Assembly (NCBI GenBank): GCA_029204225.1
Contig: CM055111.1
Coordinates: 18,682,668-18,746,667, forward strand
Reading direction: 5' to 3'
Length of the DNA stretch: 64,000 nucleotides
DNA from: Diphasiastrum complanatum
Lineage: Eukaryota; Streptophyta; Lycopodiopsida; Lycopodiales; Lycopodiaceae
Below the pieces are notes generated by a model that was given only the letters and a program-made list of their open reading frames with translations, searched no databases and was not told the DNA's origin. The position numbers and the translations under genes were made by a program. Below, piece after piece: positions 46,453 to 57,574 of the stretch. Every line of letters starts with the position of its first letter. Position 1 is the stretch's first letter.

Positions 46453-48718
46453 GTGCTACCTACATCTGGAAAGAAGAAGACATATATAGTTGGGCATTGG
46501 TAAGCATCCAATCAAGAAGAAAGTATGAGAAAAAGAAAGGCAAATTATCAGTCAGTTAAATCGCAAGTTCCATGGCGATAGAGGTAAATAAAACCATATA
46601 TTTTTTTTCATCAAACGAAATTTGAATGCATAAATGCCATGGAATTGTGTTTCAAATAAAGTAAGACTATTTAAAAAAAATTGCTAATTTTTTTACATAC
46701 AAAAATCGTTAGCAAAAAAAAAAAATTAAATGTTGTGATTGACTTGTATTTAACTTTACTTAATTCCTAACTTTTGTAGGAAGCTAGTCCAAAAAAAGAT
46801 GAAACTTCTGCTCTAGTTACTACTTATGTGCATCAAGATCAAGTAAAACATTCTATAGAATTACTTGTTTATGATTATTGACTTGAGTTATTTTAGGCAA
46901 ATTGATGCATGCTTGGCACTCCATTACATGTAAGTCTTTTTGCTTAGTATTTTATTTGGATGGTCTAGTTTGATCTCATAGCCATTTTTTGGGATGGAAA
47001 TTGCATTGCAGGATGTTGCACACATGTGTGCAACGCAAGTTGACACACCACTTATGGATGCAATGGTGAGTTTCTAAACTATATTGTTATATATTCGCAG
47101 GTCTATATTCATGGTTTGCATTTTTATTTTCTGTTATGATAATTAGTTTTATTTTGTCGCTTACATCAATCAAAACATGAATAATTGAATAAATAAGTCC
47201 GTAGGTCGAAATAGGCCGCAAGTAAGTAATGAGGTGGCCACAAACAGGGGTATTAGCGCACCCGCAGACAACAAGGTTATGAAGGGTCACAGGTATAGGG
47301 CTTCAAATAACTCCAAAATGTAGCAGGGCTGTAGGAAGGAAGGTAGGCTGCAAAATGCAAATTGGCCACAGGAGGTAAGGAAAAGATAGAAAGCTGCAGG
47401 TTAGAAAAATGGGCACCCCCGCAAACAAGTCACATTACCAATTAATTTTTATAAGTTCGTTAATAATTTATGTTGTTTTGAAATATAGGAGTATGTACAA
47501 GAAGTGGAAGCAGGAGGACAATTTCCATGCACTTCCTTTTTGAAGCTGTTGGAAGATGATTCAATAAACATGAATGTTTTGGCAGATGTAGCTACAAGTG
47601 CACAAGTTATTTTAGAATAATAACCATATACATCTTTGATGCATGCGACTCGAAATATTTTTCAGTTTCATAAGAGATTCATGTATACTTGTAAAGTTTA
47701 GATTGGTGATGACAATGATGTGTTCATTTTTCAATACAAACCTTCAAGAGATTTATTAATCAACAACTTGAATGATATTTTGTCACATATTTTTAGATGG
47801 TTGTATTATATGCAATTGAATTATCATTTCATTTTAGGACAAATGTTTTACCATTATAAATATCATTTCATTATAAATGTATTCATATGCGTTGAATTGT
47901 TTTTCAAATTGTAGGTTGTAGAAAACAACCAACCAAGGTATGGAGCTGAAAAGGTGTCTCAACATAGGAGTGAACGACCTCGTAAGGTATGTGGTGTGTA
48001 TTTTGTTCAATATGCAATATATAAATTTTGAATTTTTAGTCTTATTAAATAAAAGTCGCTTTTGATTTAGATGAGCACGAAACTAAAAGGAATCGTGGAG
48101 GAGCACGATATACATTGTAAAAAAAATGTGGTGGGAGTTGTGGCCAAAAAAATGAAAGTATGGTCAATGTTTTAAGACTATTTGCGCATACATTAGAATA
48201 ATTAGAGATATTTGATCTTTACTAATTTTTGTATTTTGTTTTTTTTGTTAATATTAGGATTTATCAAAAATTGACCATCACAAATTTAAAAAAAGAAACT
48301 TCTTCGAAGATGATTCACAAGTGAGAAAAATGTCTTTTGTTTAGATCTATTATATAATAATGAATTTGGTGTAAATTTTATTCTATTAAATTGTAATCAA
48401 TTGTGGTCTTGTAATTATGAAGTCTAATTTATCACACTTGTTTTTGTTACAAGTGTACGGTGTAGAAGATTTTGATTTACAAGACCAAGAAACTATTTTA
48501 ATGCGATATTTTAATTTACGTACAATAGATGATTTGTATGGCAAATTAAAAGAGCATTATAATAGTTTAAAGGATGTAAGAAAAAATCTACGTGTGAAAA
48601 ACCGTTCATACACTTGCATGAGAGAAGAAATAGTAGATTGCCTTTTGTATGAAGGCAAAATAGTTGTTCATAAAAAACAAAAGAGATGTTTGGTATTGGA
48701 GGACATTGAAGTGCATAT
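46453..48718 (+). CDS. Multi-exon unknown gene or gene remnant
   Basis: A run of short open segments bounded by AG acceptors and GT donors: 46453-46499, 46568-46583, 46780-46842, 46897-46929, 47012-47065, 47489-47620, 47915-47986, 48071-48157, 48258-48320 and 48454-48718. The first two sum to 63 bases. The next seven are 63, 33, 54, 132, 72, 87 and 63 bases, all multiples of three and readable in phase 0. Products include EASPKKDETSALVTTYVHQD, DVAHMCATQVDTPLMDAM, VVENNQPRYGAEKVSQHRSE and, in the last exon, YGVEDFDLQDQETILMRYFN and LREEIVDCLLYEGK-like wording. A TGA at 46903 and a TAA closing the 132-base exon break it. The last exon needs a one-base phase change. The protein is hydrophilic and unrecognised. 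It may be a host gene remnant or an accessory transposon gene. Confidence 0.45.
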
Positions 48719-48815
48719 GTAAGTATGTTGGTTTTTGCCTTTGGTATAAATAGTTGTTCGTAAAAACAAAAGAGATTTGGTATTGGAGGATATTGAAAGA
48801 ATATGTAAGTATATT
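48660..48815. repeat. Partial tandem duplication of the last exon end
   Basis: 48660-48729 (AATAGTTGTTCATAAAAAAC to CATATGTAAGTATGTTG) recurs at 48749-48815 with small changes, so the terminal ~60 exon bases and the GTAAGT donor exist twice about 88 bases apart. Confidence 0.85.
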
Positions 48816-48939
48816 GATTTTTGGTTGTTATGATTCGAGTTACATGATTTCGTTCTTTGCCAAGAATTGTCATGCAACGACTGTTTCGAAAGTGCAGTCT
48901 TTTGTAAGCAATCAACGCTTTCTCTATTTTATCATCTTC

Positions 48940-49098
48940 AGATTGTGAAGCTCTTCATTTACTTTTCTAGCCCGACCATCTTCGTGATCAGTTTAGCGGT
49001 GCTACCTCTTTGGCATTTGCTGATTTGCAACTCTGTGAGTGAATAATTTGCAACTATCTCACTTCCTACACCGTCGTACTACCTTTTCTCACGGCTTC
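48940..49098 (+). other. Possible further exon of the multi-exon gene
   Basis: A CTTTTCTAG acceptor is followed by PDHLRDQFSGATSLAFADLQ and a TGA at about 49041. Linkage to the preceding exons is a guess. Confidence 0.2.
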
Positions 49099-49707
49099 TT
49101 ATAACGGTTTATTGTAATGAGACAGGTGCTTGTTCTCAAATCCAATAGACGGGTGTTTGTTCTCAAATTCAGTAGACAGGTACGTTAACCAACTGGTAAT
49201 TAGGCCGTGCTCAGTTTTCCATATATCTGATATAGCGCTTGTCATTTTTTTCGTACTCACATAAGCAATTGTTTGTTTCAACAAGTTATTAGATTTTTTG
49301 TGAATGAGTGATATCATGATACGATATTTCAAAAAGAGCTGGAAATAATTACGTTGTTCAATTGAATTTATGAAAATCCTCATTGACTTTACCGGATCTC
49401 TTTTTATGTTGTGATAGTATTTTGGATTGAGATTGTCTATAAAGCACAAAGCAGTCATATGATGTATTTGTTTGACGTAAATTACATTCGTGCGTGTAGC
49501 TCGTGGCTTTTGCTTGATCCATAACTTTCTTGTGAGGGCCTCCTGTGAGGGCGGTGGCTGAAAAACACATGTTGGAGGCAGCTTGCGCTTGTGGATCTGA
49601 GTACTTTGTGAACTTGATGGCATGTGAGGGCAGTGGCTAAAAAGCACATGTTGGAGGCAGCTTGTCCTTTCCAACAACAATACTACTTTTAATAAATTGA
49701 TTTTCAA
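49099..49707 (-). CDS. Hypothetical 202-codon frame
   Basis: Open for 202 codons on the minus strand but with no recognisable domain, no good codon rhythm, and internal low-complexity repeats of the underlying DNA: 49546-49587 repeats at 49626-49667, and GACxGGTxxTTGTTCTCAAAT units recur at 49120-49180. It may be fortuitous. Confidence 0.2.
   Translation of the reverse strand: MKINLLKVVLLLERTSCLQHVLFSHCPHMPSSSQSTQIHKRKLPPTCVFQPPPSQEALTRKLWIKQKPRATRTNVIYVKQIHHMTALCFIDNLNPKYYHNIKRDPVKSMRIFINSIEQRNYFQLFLKYRIMISLIHKKSNNLLKQTIAYVSTKKMTSAISDIWKTEHGLITSWLTYLSTEFENKHPSIGFENKHLSHYNKPL
49546..49667. repeat. ~40-bp direct repeat, 80-bp spacing
   Basis: GGCxGTGGCTxAAAAxCACATGTTGGAGGCAGCTTG occurs twice. 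The second copy has a few substitutions. Confidence 0.85.
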
Positions 49708-50311
49708 TCAAATAATTTTTCCAGCCAAGAATCAGAATTTCCATACTTGCTTTGAGTCAATAAAACATCAATCATATGTCTGGATTAATGCATTTTGGTA
49801 TTATCAACCAATGAGATCACATAGAATTGAACTTAAGTGGACTAGTCCAACTCAAGCAAGATACACCAACTTACCACTTGTGCCAAGATGTCTCGATTAA
49901 AATTGTGAAAACCATGCAATCGAGGGGTATTAGTTTACATTTCGCTTTCATATGGTTCGAATTGTAATATATTCTAGTTTCGTTGTAAATTATTATTACG
50001 GAAAGAGGATCACAGATCCTTCCTCGCTGATTTGAAACTTTAATATCATGTATGCCTATCTTCATGATCTACAGGTAAGAAACATAGATTTTATAAATAT
50101 GGAGTAGAACAATTTGCGTAAATTTAAAAAGTTGTGCTCATTGTTCAGATTTTTGAAAAAAGTGTTACAATATTATCAATCATGATAATGAAAATTGTCT
50201 TTTTAAAATTTACTAAGAGTTAATGGCACAATTTTTACTTCAATTATAATATATTATCAAGTTAAATTTATTTCTATTTTTTTTACATAAAAGAATAAAG
50301 GATTCACCAAT
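49708..50311. other. Unassigned AT-rich stretch
   Basis: No gene or repeat identity recognised. Confidence 0.3.
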
Positions 50312-50601
50312 ATATAATTTCCTATACAACAATGAACATAACTAGGGAAAGTGCCAACTAGGAAAAAATGAACACTTCTTAGTTTATACATCTAGGAAAT
50401 CCACTATCAGATTTCTTATATAGGAAATTTAAGCCAAATCTATATTTTCCTAGTTACAATTCCTACATAGGAAATTTGGCTTAAATTTCCTATATAAGGA
50501 ATCTGATAGTGGATCTCCTAGATGTAAAAACTAGGAAGTGTTTATTTTTTCCTAGTTGGCACTTTCCCTAGTTATGTTCATTGTTGTATAGGAAATTATA
50601 T
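50312..50601. mobile_element. Long near-perfect hairpin (foldback MITE-like)
   Basis: Left arm 50312-50439 and right arm 50474-50601 are each 128 bases and are reverse complements with five mismatches by my count (about 96%), around a 34-base loop (50440-50473). No indels are needed. The arms are rich in TTTCCTATATAGGAAA-like words shared with the foldback elements at 12668 and 40644. The block just outside the right arm (50618-50651) matches the end of the 40644 element. A transcript through it would form a long dsRNA stem. Confidence 0.85.
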
Positions 50602-50960
50602 GGAGAATACTTTATTTTTCCTATATAGGAAGTGATCAAAAGTTTCTTGTGTATTGAAGCGGAAATGCGAGGGTTTGTATTAGTAACTCAGCTACACAGG
50701 TATACACTTCTGCCCAAACGATTTACAGTATGCTTTGAGTAGAGAGGTGGCAAGCCTAGTGATAATCTATGATACTGGATCAACGATGAGTTGGCCCACT
50801 GTTGTAAAGTTACCTTTACAAGATTTACTTCCGGCGCCACCGATGCCAGCATTGTCTCCAGCGCCAGTAGCACCCTTGCTGCTCTCAGCGCCACTGGCGT
50901 CGGCGCCGCTCCCGGCGCCACTATGACCAGAATCCAATCGGAGCCAAGTTCCTGTGGCTG
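50602..50960. other. Stretch with a GCGCCA-rich patch
   Basis: 50832-50923 contains repeated GCGCCA/GGCGCC words in a GC-rich patch, giving Pro/Ala frames on one strand and Ala/Val frames on the other. No gene recognised. Confidence 0.4.
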
Positions 50961-50980
50961 AAAATCTTTGATCGGTTAAA

Positions 50981-51946
50981 ATGACTTTCTAGAGAGAGAA
51001 AATCCTAGAGGGAGAAAATGTGCTTTACCAGCCTGGGTAGAGTACTTGGTATGACGGGAGGTGGCGAATCCCACCAATACTATAGGGGAGTGCGGGTTGC
51101 GACTCAGGGCGAGCGTCCAACTAAGTCTCAACCTCCCTTGCTGGAATGTTGTCCTGACACTCGCCTTGGCATGCCAGCGCCCCGGAGACTAGAGTCGGTC
51201 ACACACTTGAAATGTAACCTTCTCAGATTTATCAATAAAGTGGGATTTTTCTGAAACTGACTCTGATTACCTTCTGGGTTTCAGTGTTCGGTAAAAGTGC
51301 CAGTTGTAAGGCCACTTCAAACTTTTTAATTTGGCACATAGCTGAGGGTCGTATCCCGAGATGCCAGCAGTATGCCGTCGGAACCATTCGGTCCGTTGCA
51401 CCAGCGGTATGCTGTCGGGACCATTTGGTCTAGGAACTGGTTGTTACCATATCTGTCGCAGCTTGTGGTTCTGAGTGTTCCTTGCATGAACGTGAATGGG
51501 TTAAGCTCTTGGAAAACGGGCTCTAACTTCTCGGCTGAGTTGGATGGCTTGCTTGGGTGCAAGTTACCTGTTTATGGCTGTTCAGTCTAGCGTGGCGACA
51601 GGTTGGCTTCCAGCGCTCATGACGAAGCTTCCAGTTGATTGATTCTGATGTAAGTTAGACCACTTGCTTGGAATGGATGTTACTCATTTGTAACGAAGGT
51701 TCGAGTTGATTAAGTTTGATGTATGTCGGGCAGCTTGCTTGGAGGGAAGTCACCCACATCGGGACCCCCGATCTGGCATGGCGCTAGGTTGGATCTCAAT
51801 GTTGGTTTCTGAACTTCCAGTTGGTTAAGTCCGATCGTTGTTGGGGAGTTGGCAGTTTTTATGTCAAGTGGGTTTGGACGGCAAGAGTTGAAGGCTGGGA
51901 AGCTAAGTCATGGTTCTCGGCTCCCTTTGGGATGCCTGCGCTACAT
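50981..51946 (+). mobile_element. LTR-like region ending at a PBS
   Basis: Ends CTACATG before a perfect TGGTATCAGAGC. Contains a CAATAAAG polyadenylation-like signal at about 51231 and a 28-base imperfect direct repeat (51366-51393 and 51404-51431). The 5' boundary is not clear. The family was not identified from the LTR alone. Confidence 0.5.
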
Positions 51947-52466
51947 GTGGTATCAGAGCTGACTGGCTGGTCAGCTATGTGGATCTCACAGGGATGGCCA
52001 TTGTTTGGGGTTCATCAGGACAACTGTTGTGCAAGGTGCTTCCCACAATGTAGGCACGGGTGCGTCCACGATCGGGGTGGTTGGCAGCAACGTGAAAGCA
52101 CGGGTGTGTCGATGGGGGTGGTATAAGTTACCTGTTTATCGCTGTCCAGTCTGGCATGGCGCCAGGTTGGCTTCCAACGCTCGTGACGAAGCTTCCAGTT
52201 GGTTAAGTATGATGTAAGTCAGACCACTTGCTTGGAATGGATGTTACTCATTTGTAACGAAGCTTCAAGTTGGTTAAGTTTGATGTATGTCGGGCGGCTT
52301 GCTTCGAGGGAAGTCACCCACATCACGACCCCCGATCTGGCATGGCGCCAAGTTGGATCTCAATGTTGGTTTTCGAACTTCCAGTTGGTTAAGTCCGATC
52401 GTTGTTGGTGAGTTGTTTGTTTGTATGTCAAGTGGGTTTGGATGGCAAGAGTTGAAGGCTGGGAAA
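51564..52466 (+). repeat. 337-bp direct repeat, two copies
   Basis: 51564-51900 and 52128-52466 are collinear and about 90% identical by eye (TTACCTGTTTAT at the start, GAAGGCTGGGAA at the end). The first lies inside the LTR-like region, the second after only about 180 bases of sequence following the PBS. Internal subrepeats of CTTCCAGTTGGTTAAGT are also present. Confidence 0.85.
51948..51959 (+). promoter_or_regulatory. Primer-binding site
   Basis: TGGTATCAGAGC, the exact initiator-Met tRNA PBS of plant LTR retrotransposons. Confidence 0.85.
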
Positions 52467-53974
52467 GGCCAAGAGGACTAGTTGGTGACCAAAAGGAGGG
52501 TGGGGACGTGACCCAAGTGACAAGGTGAATTCACCAAAAATTGACAATCTCCAAACATTGGCATAAAATAGCTCAACACTTGAGAACTTGATCATGAATG
52601 AGTGACATAATGAACCTCTAATAGCTTCATTTCCATTAGCAAAACCAGCCAAGAATGCTAGTATAACTCCAACAATAAGATATTGCAAGACAATGTAGCT
52701 AGTTTGTCCATATCTTGACAATGTGCACACATTCACATGAAATAGCTCAAACATGAGATAAAACAAGTAAAGTAAACTTGAAAAACACTTCTTTGCTACT
52801 CCTTTGACCTTACTTGAGTTAAAAGACTCTTGCAAAAATAGATCCATAACATCTTTGCCAAATAACCTTCCTTTGATGCTCTTGACTAGCTCCAAATTGC
52901 TACCTTTCCTTTTGTATTATTGAAGCCCTTTGAGACCAACCTCTTGATCTTCCTCTTGACCATCAAAGTTATTGAACAAACTTTGTTTTCCAGATCCATT
53001 ACTTGCATTTCTAGTATGAAAACCATGAGAACCAATATCCACTTGCATAGCATCATCTACACTAGAAAATTTTCCAAAACATGTGAGCAAAGCAAAGTGA
53101 GTCTCTTCCACTTGCTTACCTTTCTCTTGAACATCAAAGATATGAATATCTTCAGACTTGAACCTATGGAAATATTCCCTCTCAAACATATGATCTAGAT
53201 CCAATAATATCTCATCAATAATTGATTTCAAATTTCCAAAAAGTTTAGTGAAAACAATGTCACCAATGTCATCAGCATAAATCAAAAGATAGATTCCAAA
53301 CTTTCCATCCAACATGAAGTAGAGTAGGTGAAGATGAGTATCAAACCTAATAAATCCAGCCCTCTTGAGTCCATAAAAAACCTCAATAAGGTCACCAATG
53401 AGATGCCTTGAAAAATTTTCCTCTCGATTTGCTCCATGTGTCTTCTCCAACCAACCTTTTGCCATCTTGATCATGAGTGATCAATTCATAATCATAGAAT
53501 CATTTGAACTGATGAATAGATGTGAGATCCATGCCTTGCATCTTCCCAAGAATCAATCTTCCATTGCACTTTTCTTCATAAGACTCCCTCTTAATGATTG
53601 TATCATAAGAAATAGAAACCTCAAAAACATTAAAAGCCATCAAAAAAATGATTAGTACCTTCAATAAAAGGATAATTGAAGTACTCTCTTTTACTCAATG
53701 TTTTAGGTAATGACTCATATGATAATGATTCTTCCTCACTATCATTCACAATGACATAAATCAAAGTCCATCCTACTTTGAACTCTTCACATACTTCTCT
53801 TCTTGACTTGTGACTATCTCCCTCACCAAGTCTCATGATAGAACCATTTGATCTACTCTCTTTATGAAGACATGTGACTCCACTTGCTGGAAAATTTAAT
53901 TTCTTGGACTCATTACAAAAGAATGTAGAAGAACCACCTCCTACATGCATGCACTTAGCAACATATTTTTCCAT
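52428..53974 (-). pseudogene. Degenerate copia-like reading frame
   Basis: Three minus-strand frames follow each other: 53974-53630 (KTLSKREYFNYPFIEGTNHF), 53474-52917 (185 codons) and 52895-52428 (155 codons). The second has IEVFYGLKRAGFIRFDTH and FGIYLLIYADDIGDI, which resembles the SLYGLKQAP and YVDD motifs of copia RT in a strongly diverged form. It then has GKQVEETHFALLTCFGKFSS, which matches 16246-16310. The third matches the hydrophobic block at 16395-16775. The C-terminal ~25 codons are LTR repeat. No clear function. Confidence 0.5.
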
Positions 53975-54120
53975 ATGATCAATTGATCTTGGTGCATCTA
54001 CACACCTTAGGAGATCACAAGTACATGTAGTGGACAGTCCACACGTGTGAAATCAACACTTGCCTTTGCCTTTGCCCTTTCCAACTTGCCTTTGATGAAC
54101 ATAGCATCCTCTTCATACAC

Positions 54121-54325
54121 AATAACATATTGCGCAGATTCCGATGTGGGCGTCCGACGTATTTTCAAAAATTCCATCATCTGTCGCAATCCAACACGTC
54201 AAAATATGATGTCCAAGTAAAAAATCCAGAAATCAGAATCAGGCGATCAGGAAATATGGGTGGCAACAAATTTTTGAAAGGCACATCAGAATCCGACATG
54301 TCGGATTCCGACATTCAGACGTGGA
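54121..54325. repeat. CACTA-type subterminal block 1
   Basis: 205 bases from AATAACATAT to CAGACGTGGA, collinear with 60455-60659. Rich in TCGCAATCCxACACGTC and GACATGTCGGATTCCGACAT words in both orientations. Such dense short motifs are typical of CACTA subterminal regions bound by the element's accessory protein (family knowledge). Confidence 0.7.
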
Positions 54326-54344
54326 TCTAGTTGAAAAACAAACA

Positions 54345-56658
54345 GGTTGTTATATTAACACCCTCAGATCAGATGGTGGTGGTGAGTATTTTTCAACAGA
54401 GTTTATAAACTTCTGCAAGTGTTAGGGAATCAAGAGACAAACCACTACACCCTATTCACCACAACAGAACGGAGTCGCAAAACGGAAAAACAGATCCATT
54501 GTGGAGATGGCTAGGGCAATGCTTAAGAGCAAGGGTTTGCCAAATACGTTTTGGACAGAAGCATGCAACACAACTACTCATATCTTGAATTGGTGTCCTG
54601 CGAAGTCTGTGGAGGGTAAGACACCTTACAAAGCTTTTACTGGAAAGAAACCTATTGTTTCTCATTTAAGAATATTTGGTTGTGATGCTTACGCTCATGT
54701 ACCTGATGAAAAATGAAAGAACTGGATGCAAAAGCTGTTAAGTGTATTTTCCTTGGATATGATGAAAGAGCCAAGACATATAGGAGGTATGACACAGATG
54801 CACAAAAGATCGTGATTTCCAGTGATGCTACTTTTGATGAGATGGGTCAAAATGACCAAATAAAATTGACAATTGATCCCTTTGATGATAAAGCTAAAGT
54901 GCAAGTGAAGAAAGAAGTTGGTGTCAATATGGAAGAGCCAATGGAAAAAGATAGGGTCAATAATGAGATTTCTAGAAGAGTACCTAAGTGGTACTTGTCA
55001 GTAACAAGTGATGCTAATAAGGGAGATACTCCCGAATCAAGTGAGCAGGGAGAGCTTAGAAGATCAAGTAGAAATCGAAAACCTCCTGCAATATTAGAGA
55101 TGAATCTAGCCCTAATGGGTTCTGTGCTCAAAGCTCAAGAACCAAAAACTTTTGATAAAGCAAAGGAGCACAAGGAGTGGCGTGAAGCTATGGAAACGAA
55201 AATGGAAGCTATATAAAAAAATAGGACGTGGAAGTTGGTTGAGCTACCTGATGGTAAGATGCCTATCACTTGCAAATGGATATACAAGATCAAATATGGA
55301 GCTGATGGGCAACTCAACAAGTATAAAGCACGGTTGGTTGCGAGAGGATTTGAGCAACAGGAAGGTATTGATTTTGAAGAAACCTTTGCACCCGTAGCTA
55401 AGATGGTAACTATACATTCTATCATTGCTATTTTTGCTTTCTATGGTTGGAAGATCCAGCAAATGGACCTTAAATCTTCTTTTCTTAATGGAGTGCTGGA
55501 TGAAGAGGTTTACTTAGTACAACCTCAAGGATTTGTTGAGCCAAGGAGAGAACATCTCTTTTGTAAGCTCAACAAAGCCATTTATGGATTGAAGCAAGCA
55601 CCACAGGCATGGTACTCTTGCATTGATGAACACTTCAAGTGAAGGGGAATGATAAAGAGTGATGTTGATCCTAATCTTTACATTCTAAAACAAGATTCAG
55701 ATATAGTGTTCATTGTGTTGTACGTGGATGATTTGATTATTACAGGAAGTAATGAGAGCTTAATTGATGAAATAAAATTAGATCTTTCCAAAGCTTTTGA
55801 CATGAGTGATCTAGGATTGATGCACTATTGTCTTGGCATTGAAGTATGGCAAAAGGAAAACATGGTCTTTCTAACACAAAGCAAATATGCATGAGATTGG
55901 CTTTATAAGTTCAATATGCAAGATTGTAAGCCTTTGAGTACACCTATGGATGTCAGCATGAAGCTTACTGCATATGATAAATATGGCTGCTTAGTTGTAT
56001 AGACAACTGGTGGGTAGTTTGATTTATTTGACACACACACGACCTGATATTTCTTATGTTGTTGGTGTTGTTAGGTAATATATGCAAGATCCTAGTCAAG
56101 CACACTAGAAGTCTGCTATACGTATTCTCAGATACATTCGAGGAACATTGAATTTTGGTTTGAAGTATGATTAGCCTGAAGCGCCAATGTTGGTAGGTTA
56201 TACAGATGCCAATTGGGCAAGTAATATTGATGACAAAAGATCTACCAGTGGATATACATTCAGTTATGGTACAGCTACAATTTCATGGAGCAACAAAAAG
56301 CAAGATACAGTAGTCTTATCATCGAACACTCAGCAATGCTACACAAGAAGCGGTATGGTTACGAAGATTGCTTGTGGATCTAAGTCAACCACAGGTGGAT
56401 GCGACTACTATATCTTGCGATAATCAAAGTTGCATTCACGTTGCCAAAAAGCTAGTTTTGCATGTTCGAACCAAGCACATCAAAATACACTACCATTTTG
56501 TTCGAGAGAAAATTTTTTATGGAGCCGTTGATCTTGTTTTTTGTAAATCTGAAGATCAAATGGTAGATATTTTTACTAAGTCATTAGGTAGATGTAAATT
56601 TGAGAGATTTCGTACTCTATTAGGGATAGAAAAATGTAATTTTATCATTGAGAGAGAG
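54345..56658 (+). pseudogene. Ty1/copia integrase-RT-RNase H, 5' truncated
   Basis: Reads the integrase end ([36 protein letters not shown]), LRIFGCDAYAHVPDEK, the C-terminal domain (KCIFLGYDERAKTYRRYD), RT (MPITCKWIYKIKYGADGQLN, EEVYLVQPQGFVEP, AIYGLKQAPQAWYS, IVLYVDDLIITG), and RNase H (MLVGYTDANWASNIDDKRST, ISWSNKKQDTVVLSS, SCDNQSCIHVAKKLVLH, VDIFTKSLGRCKFERFR). The third catalytic residue of integrase, normally Glu in GVAERKN, reads Lys. Stops at about 54429, 55216, 55640, 55892, 56072, 56106 and 56172 disrupt it. gag, protease and the 5' LTR are missing. Confidence 0.92.
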
Positions 56659-56920
56659 TGTTAGAAATCAATGATAAATTTCATTGTTACTATTTACGAT
56701 GCACATTAATGTTGACAGTTGTGACCAGCTGTCAATAGCCATAGGCTAGTCTATTAGTCTACTCATAGATTTTCTCTCTCTATCAGAGTTCAGAGTTTAT
56801 TTGTACATTTTACCTTCTGTATGATGAAGGCTGATAGAGTGACAGTGCGTGTTCTTCTTTCACCTTCTTGTGGTGATTGCTTATGGTGAATGCTTGATGT
56901 TGCATATCTAATTATTAACA
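56659..56920 (+). mobile_element. 3' LTR of the copia element
   Basis: Starts TGTTAGAAATCAATG after a GAGAGAGAG polypurine tract and ends TTATTAACA, about 262 bases with short TGTTA/TAACA inverted ends. No paired 5' LTR is present, so age cannot be read. Confidence 0.75.
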
Positions 56921-57107
56921 GTTTATAATAGATTGATTTATGATAGTGTTTATAATATATTGTTAAAATTATTTAAGATAGTGTACGTGTGTGTTTGAGA
57001 GGATGTGTATGTGTTTTGAATTTTGCATTGATCTATAATTTAGGTTAATAGACAAAAAGATATAGATAGTGTTGGGTAGTAATAGATTGTTAAATTTATA
57101 ATATATA

Positions 57108-57182
<75 letters not shown>

Positions 57183-57323
57183 GAGAAGATGTGTGTGTGT
57201 GTGTGTTTAACATTTTGCATTGATTTAGAATTTAAGATTATAGATAAATACATAGTCTATGGTAGTAGTAGATTGATAAATTTATATTTTTATTTAGGAC
57301 TAAGAATAATAGATGAAAGAGAG

Positions 57324-57370
<47 letters not shown>

Positions 57371-57412
57371 TCTTATTTTTGTGAACATGTTTAGAATTTT
57401 ACATTGATTTAA

Positions 57413-57474
<62 letters not shown>

Positions 57475-57502
57475 GTGTATTAGTTGTGTCTTGCATTTTA
57501 AA

Positions 57503-57574
<72 letters not shown>

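Noticed and set aside
50735-50926. Pro/Ala-rich and Ala/Val-rich frames on opposite strands
   Set aside because: Both follow from the GCGCCA-type repeat patch.
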